From Mesorhizobium sp. Root552 (lineage in GTDB: Bacteria > Pseudomonadota > Alphaproteobacteria > Rhizobiales > Rhizobiaceae): DNA of 64,000 nt. The translations under genes were made by a program, and so were the position numbers. Of the stretch, positions 18,203-27,033 are shown piece after piece. The notes beneath the pieces are model-generated. The model ran no database searches. It was not told where the DNA came from and saw only the letters and a program-made list of their open reading frames with translations. The stretch lies in assembly GCF_001427285.1 (NCBI RefSeq), contig NZ_LMFV01000061.1, forward strand, positions 156,043 through 220,042, written 5' to 3'. How positions within the stretch are numbered: the first letter of the stretch is position 1; each line of letters opens with the position of its first letter.

Positions 18203-19642
18203 ATGAAAGATTTGACCCTCACAACACTTGAGTTCGGAAAGACAAGCATAAAGGCCGCGGCTCTCGAAGCGCTCTCGACGCAACTGCGCGGCACTCTTTT
18301 ACGCAAGGAAGATGCAGCCTACGACGAGGCTCGCTCGATCTGGAACGCCATGATCGACCGCAAGCCGGGGCTGATCGTGCGCTGCATCGGCGCATCCGAT
18401 GTCATCAGCGCCGTTCGCTTCGCCCACGACAACCACCTGCTCGTTTCGGTGCGGGGCGGCGGCCACAACATTGCCGGAACCGCGGTCTGCGAAGGCGGCA
18501 TGATGATCGACCTGTCGCCGATGAAATCCGTGCGCGTCGACGTGGCCGGCAGGCGCGCCACCGTCGAGCCGGGCGCGACGCTTGCCGATGTCGACAAGGA
18601 AACACAGGCCTTCGGGCTGGTCGTGCCGACCGGCATCAACTCCACCACCGGTATTTCCGGCCTCACCCTCGGCGGCGGCTTCGGCTGGACGACGCGCAAG
18701 TTCGGCCTCACGCTGGACAACCTTCATTCCGCCGATGTGGTCACGGCCAAGGGCGAGCTTGTGCGCGCCAGCGTGGCGGAAAATCCGGATCTGTTCTGGG
18801 CGTTGCGCGGCGGCGGCGGCAATTTCGGCATCGTCACGGCATTCGACTTCCAGCTCCATAAATTCGGCCCGCAAGTCCTGTCCGGTCTCGTTGTCCATCC
18901 GTTCGCCGACGTCGAAAACGTCATGCGCGAATATCGCGCGGCCCTGGAAAAGGCCCCTGATGAGCTCACCTGCTGGGTGGTCATGCGGCAAGCGCCGCCG
19001 CTGCCATTCCTGCCTGCCGAATGGCACGGCAAGGAGGTGGTGGTTCTGGCCATGTGCTATGGCGGCGATATCAAGGAGGGCGAAAAGGCGATGGCGCGCC
19101 TGCGCGGTATCGGCAAGCCGATCGCCGATGTCGTCGGCCCGAATCCTTTCACCGGCTGGCAACAGGCGTTCGACCCGCTGCTCACACCAGGTGCCCGCAA
19201 CTACTGGAAGAGCCACGATTTCATCGAACTGCCGGATTCGGCGGTGGGTGTGCTCGCCTCGGCCATCCGCAAGCTTCCGGGTCCCGAATGCGAGATATTC
19301 GTCGGCCATGTCGGCGGTGCGGCAGGCCGCGTGCCTCCGCATGCCACGGCATTCCCGCAGCGAAGCTCGCATTTCGTCATGAACGTCCATGCGCGTTGGC
19401 GCGAGGCCAGCATGGACAAGACCTGCATCGGCTGGGCTCGCGGCATCTATGAAGCGGCCAAGCCGTTCGCAGCCGGCACCGCCTACATCAACTTCATGCC
19501 GGAAGACGAAGTCGATCGTGTCGAAGCGGCCTATGGTGCGAATTACAGGCGGCTGGTCGAGATCAAGCGCCGCTATGATCCGATGAACATGTTCCGGATG
19601 AACCAGAATGTGAAACCGATGGAAGGCAAGCGCGCAGCCTGA
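18203..19642 (+). CDS. FAD-binding oxidoreductase, berberine-bridge-enzyme type
   Basis: Flavoprotein of 479 residues with a PCMH-type FAD domain and a C-terminal BBE segment. VSVRGGGHNIAGTAVCEGGMM around residues 81-101 contains the His and Cys that in this group attach FAD covalently at two points (GGGHN; the Cys in TAVCEGG is near the expected place but not certain). GINSTTGISGLTLGGGFGW and NLHSADVV follow, and the closing RYDPMNMFRMNQN is the BBE signature. SD GGGAGGAA precedes the ATG. A strong convergent hairpin separates it from the metal transporter. Substrate is unknown; sugars, oligosaccharides or aromatic alcohols are typical. Confidence 0.85.
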   Translation: MKDLTLTTLEFGKTSIKAAALEALSTQLRGTLLRKEDAAYDEARSIWNAMIDRKPGLIVRCIGASDVISAVRFAHDNHLLVSVRGGGHNIAGTAVCEGGMMIDLSPMKSVRVDVAGRRATVEPGATLADVDKETQAFGLVVPTGINSTTGISGLTLGGGFGWTTRKFGLTLDNLHSADVVTAKGELVRASVAENPDLFWALRGGGGNFGIVTAFDFQLHKFGPQVLSGLVVHPFADVENVMREYRAALEKAPDELTCWVVMRQAPPLPFLPAEWHGKEVVVLAMCYGGDIKEGEKAMARLRGIGKPIADVVGPNPFTGWQQAFDPLLTPGARNYWKSHDFIELPDSAVGVLASAIRKLPGPECEIFVGHVGGAAGRVPPHATAFPQRSSHFVMNVHARWREASMDKTCIGWARGIYEAAKPFAAGTAYINFMPEDEVDRVEAAYGANYRRLVEIKRRYDPMNMFRMNQNVKPMEGKRAA

Positions 19643-19650
19643 TCGGTCAG

Positions 19651-19685
19651 GCAACCGGCGGACAGATCGTCTCCCCGCCGGTTGC
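19651..19685. terminator. Convergent bidirectional hairpin
   Basis: Perfect 11-bp stem GCAACCGGCGG / CCGCCGGTTGC around a 13-base loop between two converging genes. No long T-run follows, so it may act as a weak or factor-assisted terminator for both. Confidence 0.6.
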
Positions 19686-19689
19686 AACC

Positions 19690-20490
19690 TTATTCGGCGG
19701 GCAGCGCCGAATGTTGACCTTCAACCCGATATTCGGCCCATGCCTGGCGCAGAATCTGCACCGAAGACGTCAGGAAAATACCGGCCATAAGTGCTGCGAC
19801 CGCAAGGTCGGGCCATGCCGACGAGGTTCCCCAGACGCCAAGCGCCGCCGCCATGACCACGACATTGCCGATAGCGTCGTTGCGCGAGCATAGCCAGACC
19901 GAGCGCACGTTGGCGTCGCCGTCCTTGTAGGGCAAAAGGAACACCACCGAGGCCACGTTGGCAGCCAGCGCCAAAAGGCCGATGACGCCCATCACCTCGG
20001 CGCTCGGCAAGCCGAGTATCAGCGTCTGGTAGACGGTCGAGCCGAACACCCACACCGCCATCAGGCTGAGCGACAGGCCCTTGAACAGCGCAGCGGTCGC
20101 CCGTGTACGCAGGCTGGCTCCGATCACGGCAAGGCTCAGGCCGTAAGTTACGGTGTCGGCGAGGAAGTCCAGCGCGTCGGCCTTCAGCGCCTGCGAGCCG
20201 GCAAGCTGGCCTGCCGTCATCTCGGTCAGGAACATCGCGCCGTTGATCGCGATGACCGCCCACAAGACGCGCTTGTAGCGAACGTCCATGCCGTCGAAAA
20301 CAGGCACGCCGCCGGAGCAACAAGTATGGCCCGAATCCGCCGCTGCAGGGGCCTGCCCCGAATGCGAGTGCTCATGATCGTGCTTGCATGAATGGCCGTC
20401 TTCGTGGGCATGGTCGTGATCGGGGGCATTGGCGTGGGAATGCTGCTCCTTCCCCTCCGCTTGGCCATGGCCGCAACACTGTTCGCTCAT
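19690..20490 (-). CDS. Cation transporter, CDF-like, with His-rich N-terminus
   Basis: Membrane protein of about 266 residues, probably effluxing a divalent metal. The first 60 residues are a Cys/His/Asp-rich metal-binding tail (HDHAHEDGHSCKHDHEHSHS), then six hydrophobic segments. In the second, ADALDFLAD sits where canonical CDF proteins have HxxxD, and in the fifth SRNDAIGN replaces the usual HxxxD, so the transport site is of the Asp/Asn type. The start at 20490 has GGAG 9 bases ahead; an ATG 15 bases upstream is possible. Divergent from a ZntR-type MerR regulator with a MerR operator between, which implies metal-induced expression. Zn, Cd, Pb or Co are candidates. Confidence 0.82.
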   Translation of the reverse strand: MSEQCCGHGQAEGKEQHSHANAPDHDHAHEDGHSCKHDHEHSHSGQAPAAADSGHTCCSGGVPVFDGMDVRYKRVLWAVIAINGAMFLTEMTAGQLAGSQALKADALDFLADTVTYGLSLAVIGASLRTRATAALFKGLSLSLMAVWVFGSTVYQTLILGLPSAEVMGVIGLLALAANVASVVFLLPYKDGDANVRSVWLCSRNDAIGNVVVMAAALGVWGTSSAWPDLAVAALMAGIFLTSSVQILRQAWAEYRVEGQHSALPAE

Positions 20491-20514
20491 CTTTGATGAC
20501 TCCATTTGAAAATC

Positions 20515-20545
20515 ACCGTAATCTCTCTAGTGACTAGAGGATCAA
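20515..20545 (-). promoter_or_regulatory. MerR-type metal-responsive promoter/operator
   Basis: Reading toward the transporter, a -35-like TTGATC (20545-20540) and a -10-like TACGGT (20520-20515) are separated by 19 bases, the overlong spacer typical of MerR-activated promoters. The spacer holds a perfect 15-base dyad CTCTAGTGACTAGAG at 20525-20539, close to the PbrR/ZntR-class operator. The same site overlaps the region ahead of the regulator gene, so autoregulation is likely. Confidence 0.78.
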
Positions 20546-20556
20546 GAGGATTTTTC

Positions 20557-20988
20557 ATGGCCTTTTCAATTGGCGAGTTGGCGCGGCGCGCGGACGTGAA
20601 AATACCGACCATCCGCTATTACGAGCAGATTGGCCTGATGCCGGAGACGCTGCGCACCGAAGGCCAGCAGCGCCGCTACGGACAGCCGGCAGTAGCCCGG
20701 CTCGCCTTCATCCGCCATGCGCGCGAACTCGGCTTCGAAGTCGATGCGATCCGCACGCTGCTTTCGCTTCAGGATAAGCCCGATCATTCCTGCGCACAGG
20801 CAGACCACATCGCCAAGGAACGGCTCAGGGAAGTGGACCAGCGCATCGCCAGCCTCAAGGCGCTGCGCAAGGAACTCAAGAAAATGGTCGAGGAATGCGC
20901 CCAAGGGCGCATCGGCGACTGCCGCGTCATCGAAACGCTGGCCGACCGCTCCCATTCCCACAAGGATTGGAAAGAGGCCGTCGGCTAA
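20557..20988 (+). CDS. MerR-family metal-responsive regulator (ZntR/CadR class)
   Basis: The 143-residue protein starts at ATG 20557 with AGAGGA ahead of it; the upstream part of the open frame crosses the operator and is not coding. The winged helix-turn-helix (MAFSIGELARRADVKIPTIRYYEQIGLM) is followed by a long dimerisation helix and a C-terminal metal loop. Cysteines at 79, 114 and 122 match the three metal-binding Cys positions of ZntR-like sensors of Zn, Cd or Pb, and His residues (DRSHSHKD) lie near the C-terminus. It probably activates the divergent transporter gene. Confidence 0.88.
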   Translation: MAFSIGELARRADVKIPTIRYYEQIGLMPETLRTEGQQRRYGQPAVARLAFIRHARELGFEVDAIRTLLSLQDKPDHSCAQADHIAKERLREVDQRIASLKALRKELKKMVEECAQGRIGDCRVIETLADRSHSHKDWKEAVG

Positions 20989-20996
20989 GGAGCTTC

Positions 20997-22013
20997 TTAG
21001 TTCACGCGGCTGATGCAGAAATCGATGACATCGATCAGCGCCGATTTCTGCGGCGTCGCTTCCAGCGGCGCCAGCGCGTCGCGGGCGATTTCGCCGAAGT
21101 GCCGTGCCCTGCCGATGGTGTCGGCGATCGCGCCGTGGCGCGCCATCAGGCCGATCGCCTTTTCCAGGCCGGCATCGTCGGCAACATTTTCCTCGATTGC
21201 CTTCTTCCAGAAGGCACGCTCGGAAGCCGAACCGCGCCGGTAGGCGAGGATCACCGGCAGCGTCACCTTGCCCTCGCGGAAATCGTCGCCGACATTCTTG
21301 CCGAGATCCTGGCTCGACCCGCCGTAGTCCAGCGCATCGTCGATCAGCTGGAAGGCGAGGCCGAGATTCATGCCGTAGGAGCGCAGCGCGGCGCGGTCCG
21401 TGCGCGACGCATTGGCGATCACCGGCCCGACTTCGGCGGCGGCTGAAAACAGCGCTGCGGTCTTGGCCTTGATCACCGCGAAATGTTCGTCCTCGGTGGT
21501 CTCGAGGTTCTTGGCCGCCGCCAGCTGCATGACCTCGCCCTCGGCGATGATCGATGCGGCCGAGGAGAGGATATCCAGCGCGTCCAGCGATCCGACATCG
21601 ACCATCATGCGAAACGCCTGCCCGAGCAGGAAGTCTCCGACCAGCACGCTTGCCTGGTTGCCCCAGATCATGCGCGCGGTCTTCTTGCCGCGCCGCATGC
21701 CGCTTTCATCCACAACGTCGTCATGGAGAAGCGTTGCGGTGTGCATGAACTCGACGCTGGTCGCGAGCTTGATATGGCTGTCGCCGGAATAGCCGAACAT
21801 CTGCGCCGCAGCCAGCGTCAGCATCGGCCTCAGGCGCTTGCCGCCCGAGGAAATCAGGTGGTTGGCAACCTCGGGGATCATCTGCACGTCCGAGCCGGCC
21901 TTGGACAATATCAGTTCGTTGACACGCCCCATGTCCGAAGCGGTCAGATCGATCAGATCCTTGATTGAAGCGGCTTCGCGCTTGCCGCCCTCGAGATTGA
22001 CAACAATACCCAA
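20997..22013 (-). CDS. ispB: Polyprenyl (octa/decaprenyl) diphosphate synthase
   Basis: Trans-prenyltransferase that elongates farnesyl diphosphate for the ubiquinone side chain. The 338-residue protein has the first Asp-rich motif HDDVVDESGMRRGK and second Asp-rich motif FQLIDDALDYGG, with GGKRLRPML ahead and YRRGSASERAFW near the C-terminus. It converges on the MerR gene with only 8 bases between them. UbiA, 13 kb away, would use its product. Confidence 0.93.
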   Translation of the reverse strand: MGIVVNLEGGKREAASIKDLIDLTASDMGRVNELILSKAGSDVQMIPEVANHLISSGGKRLRPMLTLAAAQMFGYSGDSHIKLATSVEFMHTATLLHDDVVDESGMRRGKKTARMIWGNQASVLVGDFLLGQAFRMMVDVGSLDALDILSSAASIIAEGEVMQLAAAKNLETTEDEHFAVIKAKTAALFSAAAEVGPVIANASRTDRAALRSYGMNLGLAFQLIDDALDYGGSSQDLGKNVGDDFREGKVTLPVILAYRRGSASERAFWKKAIEENVADDAGLEKAIGLMARHGAIADTIGRARHFGEIARDALAPLEATPQKSALIDVIDFCISRVN

Positions 22014-22197
22014 CCAGAACTCCCGTCTGAAAAAAGCCTGCGACGGCGCCTACCCACCGCGCCAGACTCTAGGGAGATGGCACAGCTACGGCAAGTGGCG
22101 AATTGGCGCGGCGTCCGGCGCCAAGGGTTTCCCTTTGCACGATGCACCATTAGGTTGGTGACGTAGCAGCCCCCTCCCGGATCGCGAGAGCCGCAGC

Positions 22198-23844
22198 ATG
22201 ATCAAGAACCTCGCTTCACGGCTCTGGCTGTCGTTTTCGACGACTGGCCTGCTTTTGGGCACGCTGTTCTTCGCAGCCTCCTTCACCCCGTCGCTGATCC
22301 CGCGCGCCTATCTCGTGCAAGGCGTCCTTTCAGGGTTCGCATTCGGCGCGGGCTACGGCATCGGCGTCTTTGCCTCGTGGCTGTGGTCTTATCTGGAACT
22401 GCCGCAACCCAGGGGCAGCGTCGGCACATGGATCAAGCAAGGCGCTTCGGCAATCTGCGCCCTCGTGGCGTTCGTGTTCCTGTGGAAGGCGACGGGCTGG
22501 CAGAACTCGATCCGCGACCTCATGGGGATGGAGCCGGTCGACAGCGTGTATCCGCTCAGGATTGCGCTGATCGCGCTTGTCACCTTTGCGCTGCTTCTTG
22601 TCGTCGCCCGCCTGTTCGAACTCACCCTTCGCCTCATCGCCGGACGCCTGCGCCGTTATGTGCCGCGCCGCGTCGCCAACGTCATCGGTGTCGCTGCGGC
22701 ACTCGCCATCTTCACCAGCCTCGCCAACGGCGTGCTGCTCAGATACGCCCTGCACGTCGCCGACAGTTCCTACCGCGCCTTCGACGAATTGATCGAGACG
22801 GACGCGGTTCAGCCGACCGACCCGGCCAAGACCGGAAGTTCGGCCTCGCTGCTGGACTGGAACGACCTTGGCCGTGCGGGCCGCGAATTCATCGCCTCCG
22901 GCCCGTTCGCCAAGGATATCGGCGCATTTCTTGGACACGAAGCGCGCGAGCCGATCCGCGTCTATGCCGGCCTCAACTCCGCCGAAACGCCCGAGGCCCG
23001 TGCCCGGCTGGCGCTGGACGAGTTGAAGCGCGTCGGCGGCTTCGACCGCTCCGTCCTCGTCATCGTCACGCCGACCGGCACCGGCTGGGTCGATGCCGCG
23101 GCAATGGATACGCTCGAATATCTGCACGGCGGCGATGTCGCCAGCGCCGCGATCCAGTACTCCTACCTCGCAAGCTGGCTCTCTTTGCTTGTCGAGCCGG
23201 GCTATGGCGGCGAAGCCTCGCGCGCGCTTTTCCACGAGATCTACGGCTACTGGACCACGCTGCCCAAGGACCACCGGCCCAAGCTCTACCTCTACGGACT
23301 CAGCCTGGGGGCCATGAACACCGAGCGCTCCAACGAGTTGTTCGAGGTCCTGGCCGACCCCTACCAGGGAGCATTGCTGAGCGGCCCGCCCTTCTCCAGC
23401 AGCATATGGCGCTCGATCACCAACCGGCGCAACGAAGGCTCGCCATTCTGGCTGCCGCGCTTCCGCGACGGCTCCTACGTGCGCTTCACCAGCCAGCAAA
23501 ACGCGCTCGCCATTGCCGGCGCGCATTGGGGGCCGATGCGCGTCGTCTATCTCCAGTACGCCAGCGATTCCGTCACCTTCTTCGACCCGCTGTCCTTTTA
23601 CCGCGCGCCTGAATGGATGAGCGAGCCGCGCGGCCCGGACGTCTCGCCGTCGCTGCGCTGGTATCCCGTCGTCAGCTTCCTGCAATTGCTGGTCGACATG
23701 GCGACCGCCACCACCGCCCCGATGGGCCACGGCCATGTCTACGCGCCGCAGCACTATATCGATGCATGGATCGAGGTCACCGACGTCAAGGGCTGGCCGG
23801 CTCAGGATATCGACCGGCTGAAGGCGCATTTCCGGCAGAAATGA
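22198..23844 (+). CDS. Membrane-anchored alpha/beta-hydrolase (Abhydrolase_9 type)
   Basis: The 548-residue protein has an N-terminal half with about four membrane segments (for example TTGLLLGTLFFAASFTPSLI, ALIALVTFALLLVV, VAAALAIFTSLANGVLL) and a C-terminal catalytic domain. The nucleophile elbow is YLYGLSLGAMNTE, so Ser in GLSLG is the likely catalytic residue, and HVYAPQHYIDAW near the end probably supplies the His. This matches the two-part Abhydrolase_9_N/Abhydrolase_9 architecture (COG4425), whose substrate is unknown. It is divergent from ispB. Confidence 0.8.
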   Translation: MIKNLASRLWLSFSTTGLLLGTLFFAASFTPSLIPRAYLVQGVLSGFAFGAGYGIGVFASWLWSYLELPQPRGSVGTWIKQGASAICALVAFVFLWKATGWQNSIRDLMGMEPVDSVYPLRIALIALVTFALLLVVARLFELTLRLIAGRLRRYVPRRVANVIGVAAALAIFTSLANGVLLRYALHVADSSYRAFDELIETDAVQPTDPAKTGSSASLLDWNDLGRAGREFIASGPFAKDIGAFLGHEAREPIRVYAGLNSAETPEARARLALDELKRVGGFDRSVLVIVTPTGTGWVDAAAMDTLEYLHGGDVASAAIQYSYLASWLSLLVEPGYGGEASRALFHEIYGYWTTLPKDHRPKLYLYGLSLGAMNTERSNELFEVLADPYQGALLSGPPFSSSIWRSITNRRNEGSPFWLPRFRDGSYVRFTSQQNALAIAGAHWGPMRVVYLQYASDSVTFFDPLSFYRAPEWMSEPRGPDVSPSLRWYPVVSFLQLLVDMATATTAPMGHGHVYAPQHYIDAWIEVTDVKGWPAQDIDRLKAHFRQK

Positions 23845-23913
23845 CCGACGCCCGGCACTGGCGCTCGGCCCCGCTTGCGTTTACATCAGCGCGGCAACCT
23901 GCGAACCTGCGCC

Positions 23914-24138
23914 ATGATTGAACTTGTCCGCACCAACGATGCCGTCATCATCTCCTTCGTGGAGTCGCTGATGCGCGACGCCGGCATTGCCTTTCTCGTC
24001 GCCGACCAGAACATGAGCGTGCTCGACGGCTCGCTCGGCATCCTGCCGCGCCGCATCCTGGTCGATGCCGAAAAGGCCGATGCCGCGCGCAAGATCCTCA
24101 CCGATGCCGGCATCGCCAACGAAATCCGCGAACCATGA
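23914..24138 (+). CDS. DUF2007 domain protein
   Basis: Small 74-residue protein (MIELVRTNDAVIISFVESLM...) of the DUF2007 family, named as putative signal transducers, with the ferredoxin-like beta-alpha-beta pattern and the typical LVDAEKADAARKIL helix. ATG at 23914 chosen over an upstream in-frame start at 23875 that overlaps noncoding sequence. Its stop overlaps the start of the next gene by 4 bases (ATGA), so they are coupled. Molecular role not known. Confidence 0.82.
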   Translation: MIELVRTNDAVIISFVESLMRDAGIAFLVADQNMSVLDGSLGILPRRILVDAEKADAARKILTDAGIANEIREP

Positions 24139-24929
24139 GCACCGAGGCCGATCTTGACGTAATGCCGGCCCACACCGTGGATGCCTTCCACCGCGGGCGC
24201 TTCTGGCTGGTGCAGCCGGCCAAAAGCGGCCACCGCGCCGGCATGGACGCCATGATGCTGGCCGCCGCAGTCCCCTCCGCTTTCGCCGGCCGGCTGGCCG
24301 ATTTCGGTGCAGGCGCGGGCGCCGCCGGCCTTGCCGCGCTCACCCGCTGCTCCAGCGCCAGCGCCGTCCTCGTCGAGCGCGCGGAGGAGATGGCGGCCTT
24401 TGCCGACGCCACGCTCGCCCACCCCGCCAATGCCCATCTCGGCCATCGCGCGTCGGTGCTGCGCGCCGATGTTACGCTCGTGGGCACGGCTCGCAACGCC
24501 GCCGGCCTTGCCGACAATTCGTTCGATTTCGTCATCATGAACCCGCCCTTCAACGCCGCCTGGGACAGGGCCACGCCCGACGATCTCAAGCGGCAGGCGC
24601 ATGTCATGGAAGACGGCCTGTTCGAAAGCTGGGTGCGAAGTGCGGCCGCCGTCACCCGCCCGCGCGGCGGCATCGCCATCATCGCGCGGCCGGAATCGCT
24701 GCGACCCATCCTCGATGCGCTTTCGGGCCGCTTCGGCGACACCGAAATCCTGGCCGTGCACCCGCGCGCCGATGCCGCCGCCATCCGCATCGTCGTCCGG
24801 GCCATCCGCGGCGCGCGCGGCAAGCTTTCGCTACAGCCGCCGCTTGTCCTGCACGACACGCATGGCGACCGCTTTTCCCAGCATACCGACATGATCAACA
24901 ACGGACTTGCGTCGCTTTTCGGCGATTGA
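24135..24929 (+). CDS. N6-adenine methyltransferase, TrmN6-like
   Basis: SAM-dependent methyltransferase of 264 residues similar to the tRNA1(Val) A37 N6-methyltransferase family. It shows the glycine-rich SAM motif ADFGAGAGAAGLAAL near residues 54-68 and the catalytic IMNPPFN near 135-141, the NPPF motif of N6-adenine enzymes. The N-terminal RGRFWLVQPAKSGHRAGMDAMMLAA is characteristic of the family. Coupled to the DUF2007 gene and followed at 30 bases by the S49 peptidase gene. Confidence 0.85.
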   Translation: MSTEADLDVMPAHTVDAFHRGRFWLVQPAKSGHRAGMDAMMLAAAVPSAFAGRLADFGAGAGAAGLAALTRCSSASAVLVERAEEMAAFADATLAHPANAHLGHRASVLRADVTLVGTARNAAGLADNSFDFVIMNPPFNAAWDRATPDDLKRQAHVMEDGLFESWVRSAAAVTRPRGGIAIIARPESLRPILDALSGRFGDTEILAVHPRADAAAIRIVVRAIRGARGKLSLQPPLVLHDTHGDRFSQHTDMINNGLASLFGD

Positions 24930-24959
24930 CGGCATTGCGGTAGCCGCCCGAATGCCTAC

Positions 24960-25844
24960 ATGCCCCGCACGACCACGGAGACCTTTGCCTTGAAACGCCT
25001 CATCAATCGCATGCTGCCGAAGTCATGGCGTTCAAGCGTTGTCACCATTCCCGTCGTGCGCCTGCACGGAGCCATCATGACCGGCGGCGGCCAGTTTCGG
25101 CCCTCGCTTTCGCTGGCCACGACCGCCGGGCTGATCGAGAAAGCCTTCGCCTTCGAAGCGCCTGCGGTCGCGTTTTCGATCAATTCGCCGGGCGGTTCGC
25201 CGGTGCAGTCGCGCCTCATCTTCAAGCGCATCCGCGACCTTGCCGTCGAGAAGAACAGGAAAGTGCTGGTCTTCGTGGAAGACGTCGCAGCTTCCGGCGG
25301 CTACATGATTGCGGTTGCGGGCGACGAGATCATCGCCGACCCCTCCTCCATCGTCGGCTCAATCGGCGTCGTTTCCGCCTCATTCGGCTTTCCCGAACTG
25401 ATGAAGAAGATCGGCGTCGAGCGCCGCGTCCACACCGCCGGCAAGAACAAATCCGTTCTCGATCCCTTCAAGCCGGAAAAGAAGGAAGACGTGGATCGGC
25501 TCAAAGCCCTCCAGCTCGAAATCCACGACACCTTCATCGATCTGGTCCGCAGCCGGCGCGGCGCAAAGCTCAGGGACGATCCCGACATGTTCACCGGCCT
25601 GTTCTGGACCGGCAAGAAGGGCCTGGAGCTCGGCCTCGTCGACGGACTCGGCGACATGCGTTCGGTGCTGAAGGAGCGCTATGGACCCAAGACCCAGCTC
25701 AAGCTCATCAGCGCCCAGCGCGGGCTGCTGTCGCGTTTCTCGCCCTTTGGGTCCCGCATTTCGTCCGATATCGCGGCCAGCGCTGCCGATGGTTTCATCG
25801 ATGCGGCACAAGAACGCGCGCTTTGGGCGCGGTTCGGCCTTTGA
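24960..25844 (+). CDS. S49 family serine peptidase (SohB/SppA-like)
   Basis: Signal-peptide-peptidase-like serine protease of 294 residues with a Ser-Lys dyad: Ser near 112 in DVAASGGYMIAVAG and Lys near 164 in TAGKNKSVLDPF. NSPGGSPVQS and SIVGSIGVVSASFGFPELMKKIG are also family marks. There is no clear signal peptide, so it may be cytoplasmic or peripherally bound. The ATG at 24960 has no good ribosome site; a TTG at 24990 preceded by GGAG, giving 284 residues starting MKRLINRM, is an equally good start. Confidence 0.88.
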   Translation: MPRTTTETFALKRLINRMLPKSWRSSVVTIPVVRLHGAIMTGGGQFRPSLSLATTAGLIEKAFAFEAPAVAFSINSPGGSPVQSRLIFKRIRDLAVEKNRKVLVFVEDVAASGGYMIAVAGDEIIADPSSIVGSIGVVSASFGFPELMKKIGVERRVHTAGKNKSVLDPFKPEKKEDVDRLKALQLEIHDTFIDLVRSRRGAKLRDDPDMFTGLFWTGKKGLELGLVDGLGDMRSVLKERYGPKTQLKLISAQRGLLSRFSPFGSRISSDIAASAADGFIDAAQERALWARFGL

Positions 25845-25927
25845 CACGGGGCCGCAACCGGGTACGATGATGCACCACCCGACCCATCGATCCATCGGGA
25901 TCGACGCAGAGTTGGAGGAGTTTTGAC

Positions 25928-26113
25928 ATGCCGCAGATCATTTTCTTCGCCATCATCGGCGTCGTTGCCTATGTCGGCTATCGCACCTTCGTCAGGGAGG
26001 CCGAGCGCGTCACCGCAAAGATCCGCCGTGCGGAGAAACAGGCCGCCAACGGTGCCCACGGCACGCTGGTCAAGGATCCTGAAACGGGTGAATACCGGCT
26101 GTCCAAGGATTGA
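25928..26113 (+). CDS. Small single-span membrane protein
   Basis: Conserved 61-residue protein with one N-terminal hydrophobic helix (IIFFAIIGVVAYVGYRTF) and a basic, then acidic cytoplasmic tail ending KDPETGEYRLSKD. The strong GGAGGAGTTTTGAC lies just ahead of the ATG. Its TGA stop overlaps the putative TTG start of ispE. I recall similar short proteins before ispE in rhizobia, but function is unknown. Confidence 0.7.
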   Translation: MPQIIFFAIIGVVAYVGYRTFVREAERVTAKIRRAEKQAANGAHGTLVKDPETGEYRLSKD

Positions 26114-27033
26114 GCGCGCTTCAGCCTATGATGACGCCGGCTGAGCCGCTGGCCGAGGCTGTGCTTGCGCCTGCCAAGGTCAACCTTGCATTGCACGTCA
26201 CAGGCCGACGCCCTGACGGCTACCACACCCTCGAAAGCCTGGCGGTGTTCACCCGCTTTGGCGACCGGCTCCATCTCGAACCGGCGGCTGCGGATGCGTT
26301 CTCGATCACCGGCCCGTTCGGCCCCGGCCTGCCTGACGACGGCAGCAATCTTGTCCTTCGCGCCCGCGATGCCTTGAGGCAGGCTTGCGCTTCCAACTTG
26401 CCCCCGATCTCGATCCGCCTCGAAAAGAACCTGCCCGTCGCCTCGGGCGTCGGCGGCGGGTCAAGCGACGCGGCCGCCGTCCTCAAGGCCCTGAACCAGA
26501 TATGGGCCTGTGGTCTCGGGCAGCAGGAGCTGGCCGAAATCGCCCGAACGCTGGGTGCCGACGTGCCGATGTGCCTGACTGCCCGCCCGTTGGTCGCAAC
26601 AGGCATCGGCGAGGAACTCGAGCCCGTTTCGGGCTTTCCCGCACTGGCGCTGGTCCTCGTCAATCCGGGCGTTGCGGTATCAACCCCCGACATTTTCCAG
26701 CGGCTTGAGCAGCGCGACAACGCAAGCCTGCCCGCCCTTCCATCGAAAGTGGATTTCCATTCACTTCGAAACTGGCTTGAAACCACGCATAATCACCTTG
26801 AACCGGCGGCGTTTGCAGTCCAGCCCGTAATCGGACAGGTCCTCAAGGCTCTCGACAAGGCGGGATCGGGATTTTCGCGCATGTCGGGTTCCGGCGCGAC
26901 CTGCTTCGGCCTGTTCGAAACCGGCAACGTCGCCAAGCGCGCCGCCGTTGCCCTAAGAGCCAGGCACCCCGGCTGGTTCGTCGCCGCGACGCGCAGCATG
27001 GCATGGGAGAACGATGGCAATGGCGACAGCTAG
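26110..27033 (+). CDS. ispE: 4-diphosphocytidyl-2-C-methyl-D-erythritol kinase
   Basis: GHMP kinase that phosphorylates CDP-ME in the MEP route to isoprenoid precursors. APAKVNLALHVTGRRPDGYH at the N-terminus is the substrate-binding start of IspE and LPVASGVGGGSSDAAAVLKAL is the ATP-binding GHMP motif; SRMSGSGATCFGLF is the third motif. The coordinates use a TTG overlapping the preceding stop; ATGs at 26128 and 26131 are also possible and none has a clear ribosome site. The end overlaps moaB by 20 bases. Confidence 0.94.
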   Translation: MSALQPMMTPAEPLAEAVLAPAKVNLALHVTGRRPDGYHTLESLAVFTRFGDRLHLEPAAADAFSITGPFGPGLPDDGSNLVLRARDALRQACASNLPPISIRLEKNLPVASGVGGGSSDAAAVLKALNQIWACGLGQQELAEIARTLGADVPMCLTARPLVATGIGEELEPVSGFPALALVLVNPGVAVSTPDIFQRLEQRDNASLPALPSKVDFHSLRNWLETTHNHLEPAAFAVQPVIGQVLKALDKAGSGFSRMSGSGATCFGLFETGNVAKRAAVALRARHPGWFVAATRSMAWENDGNGDS

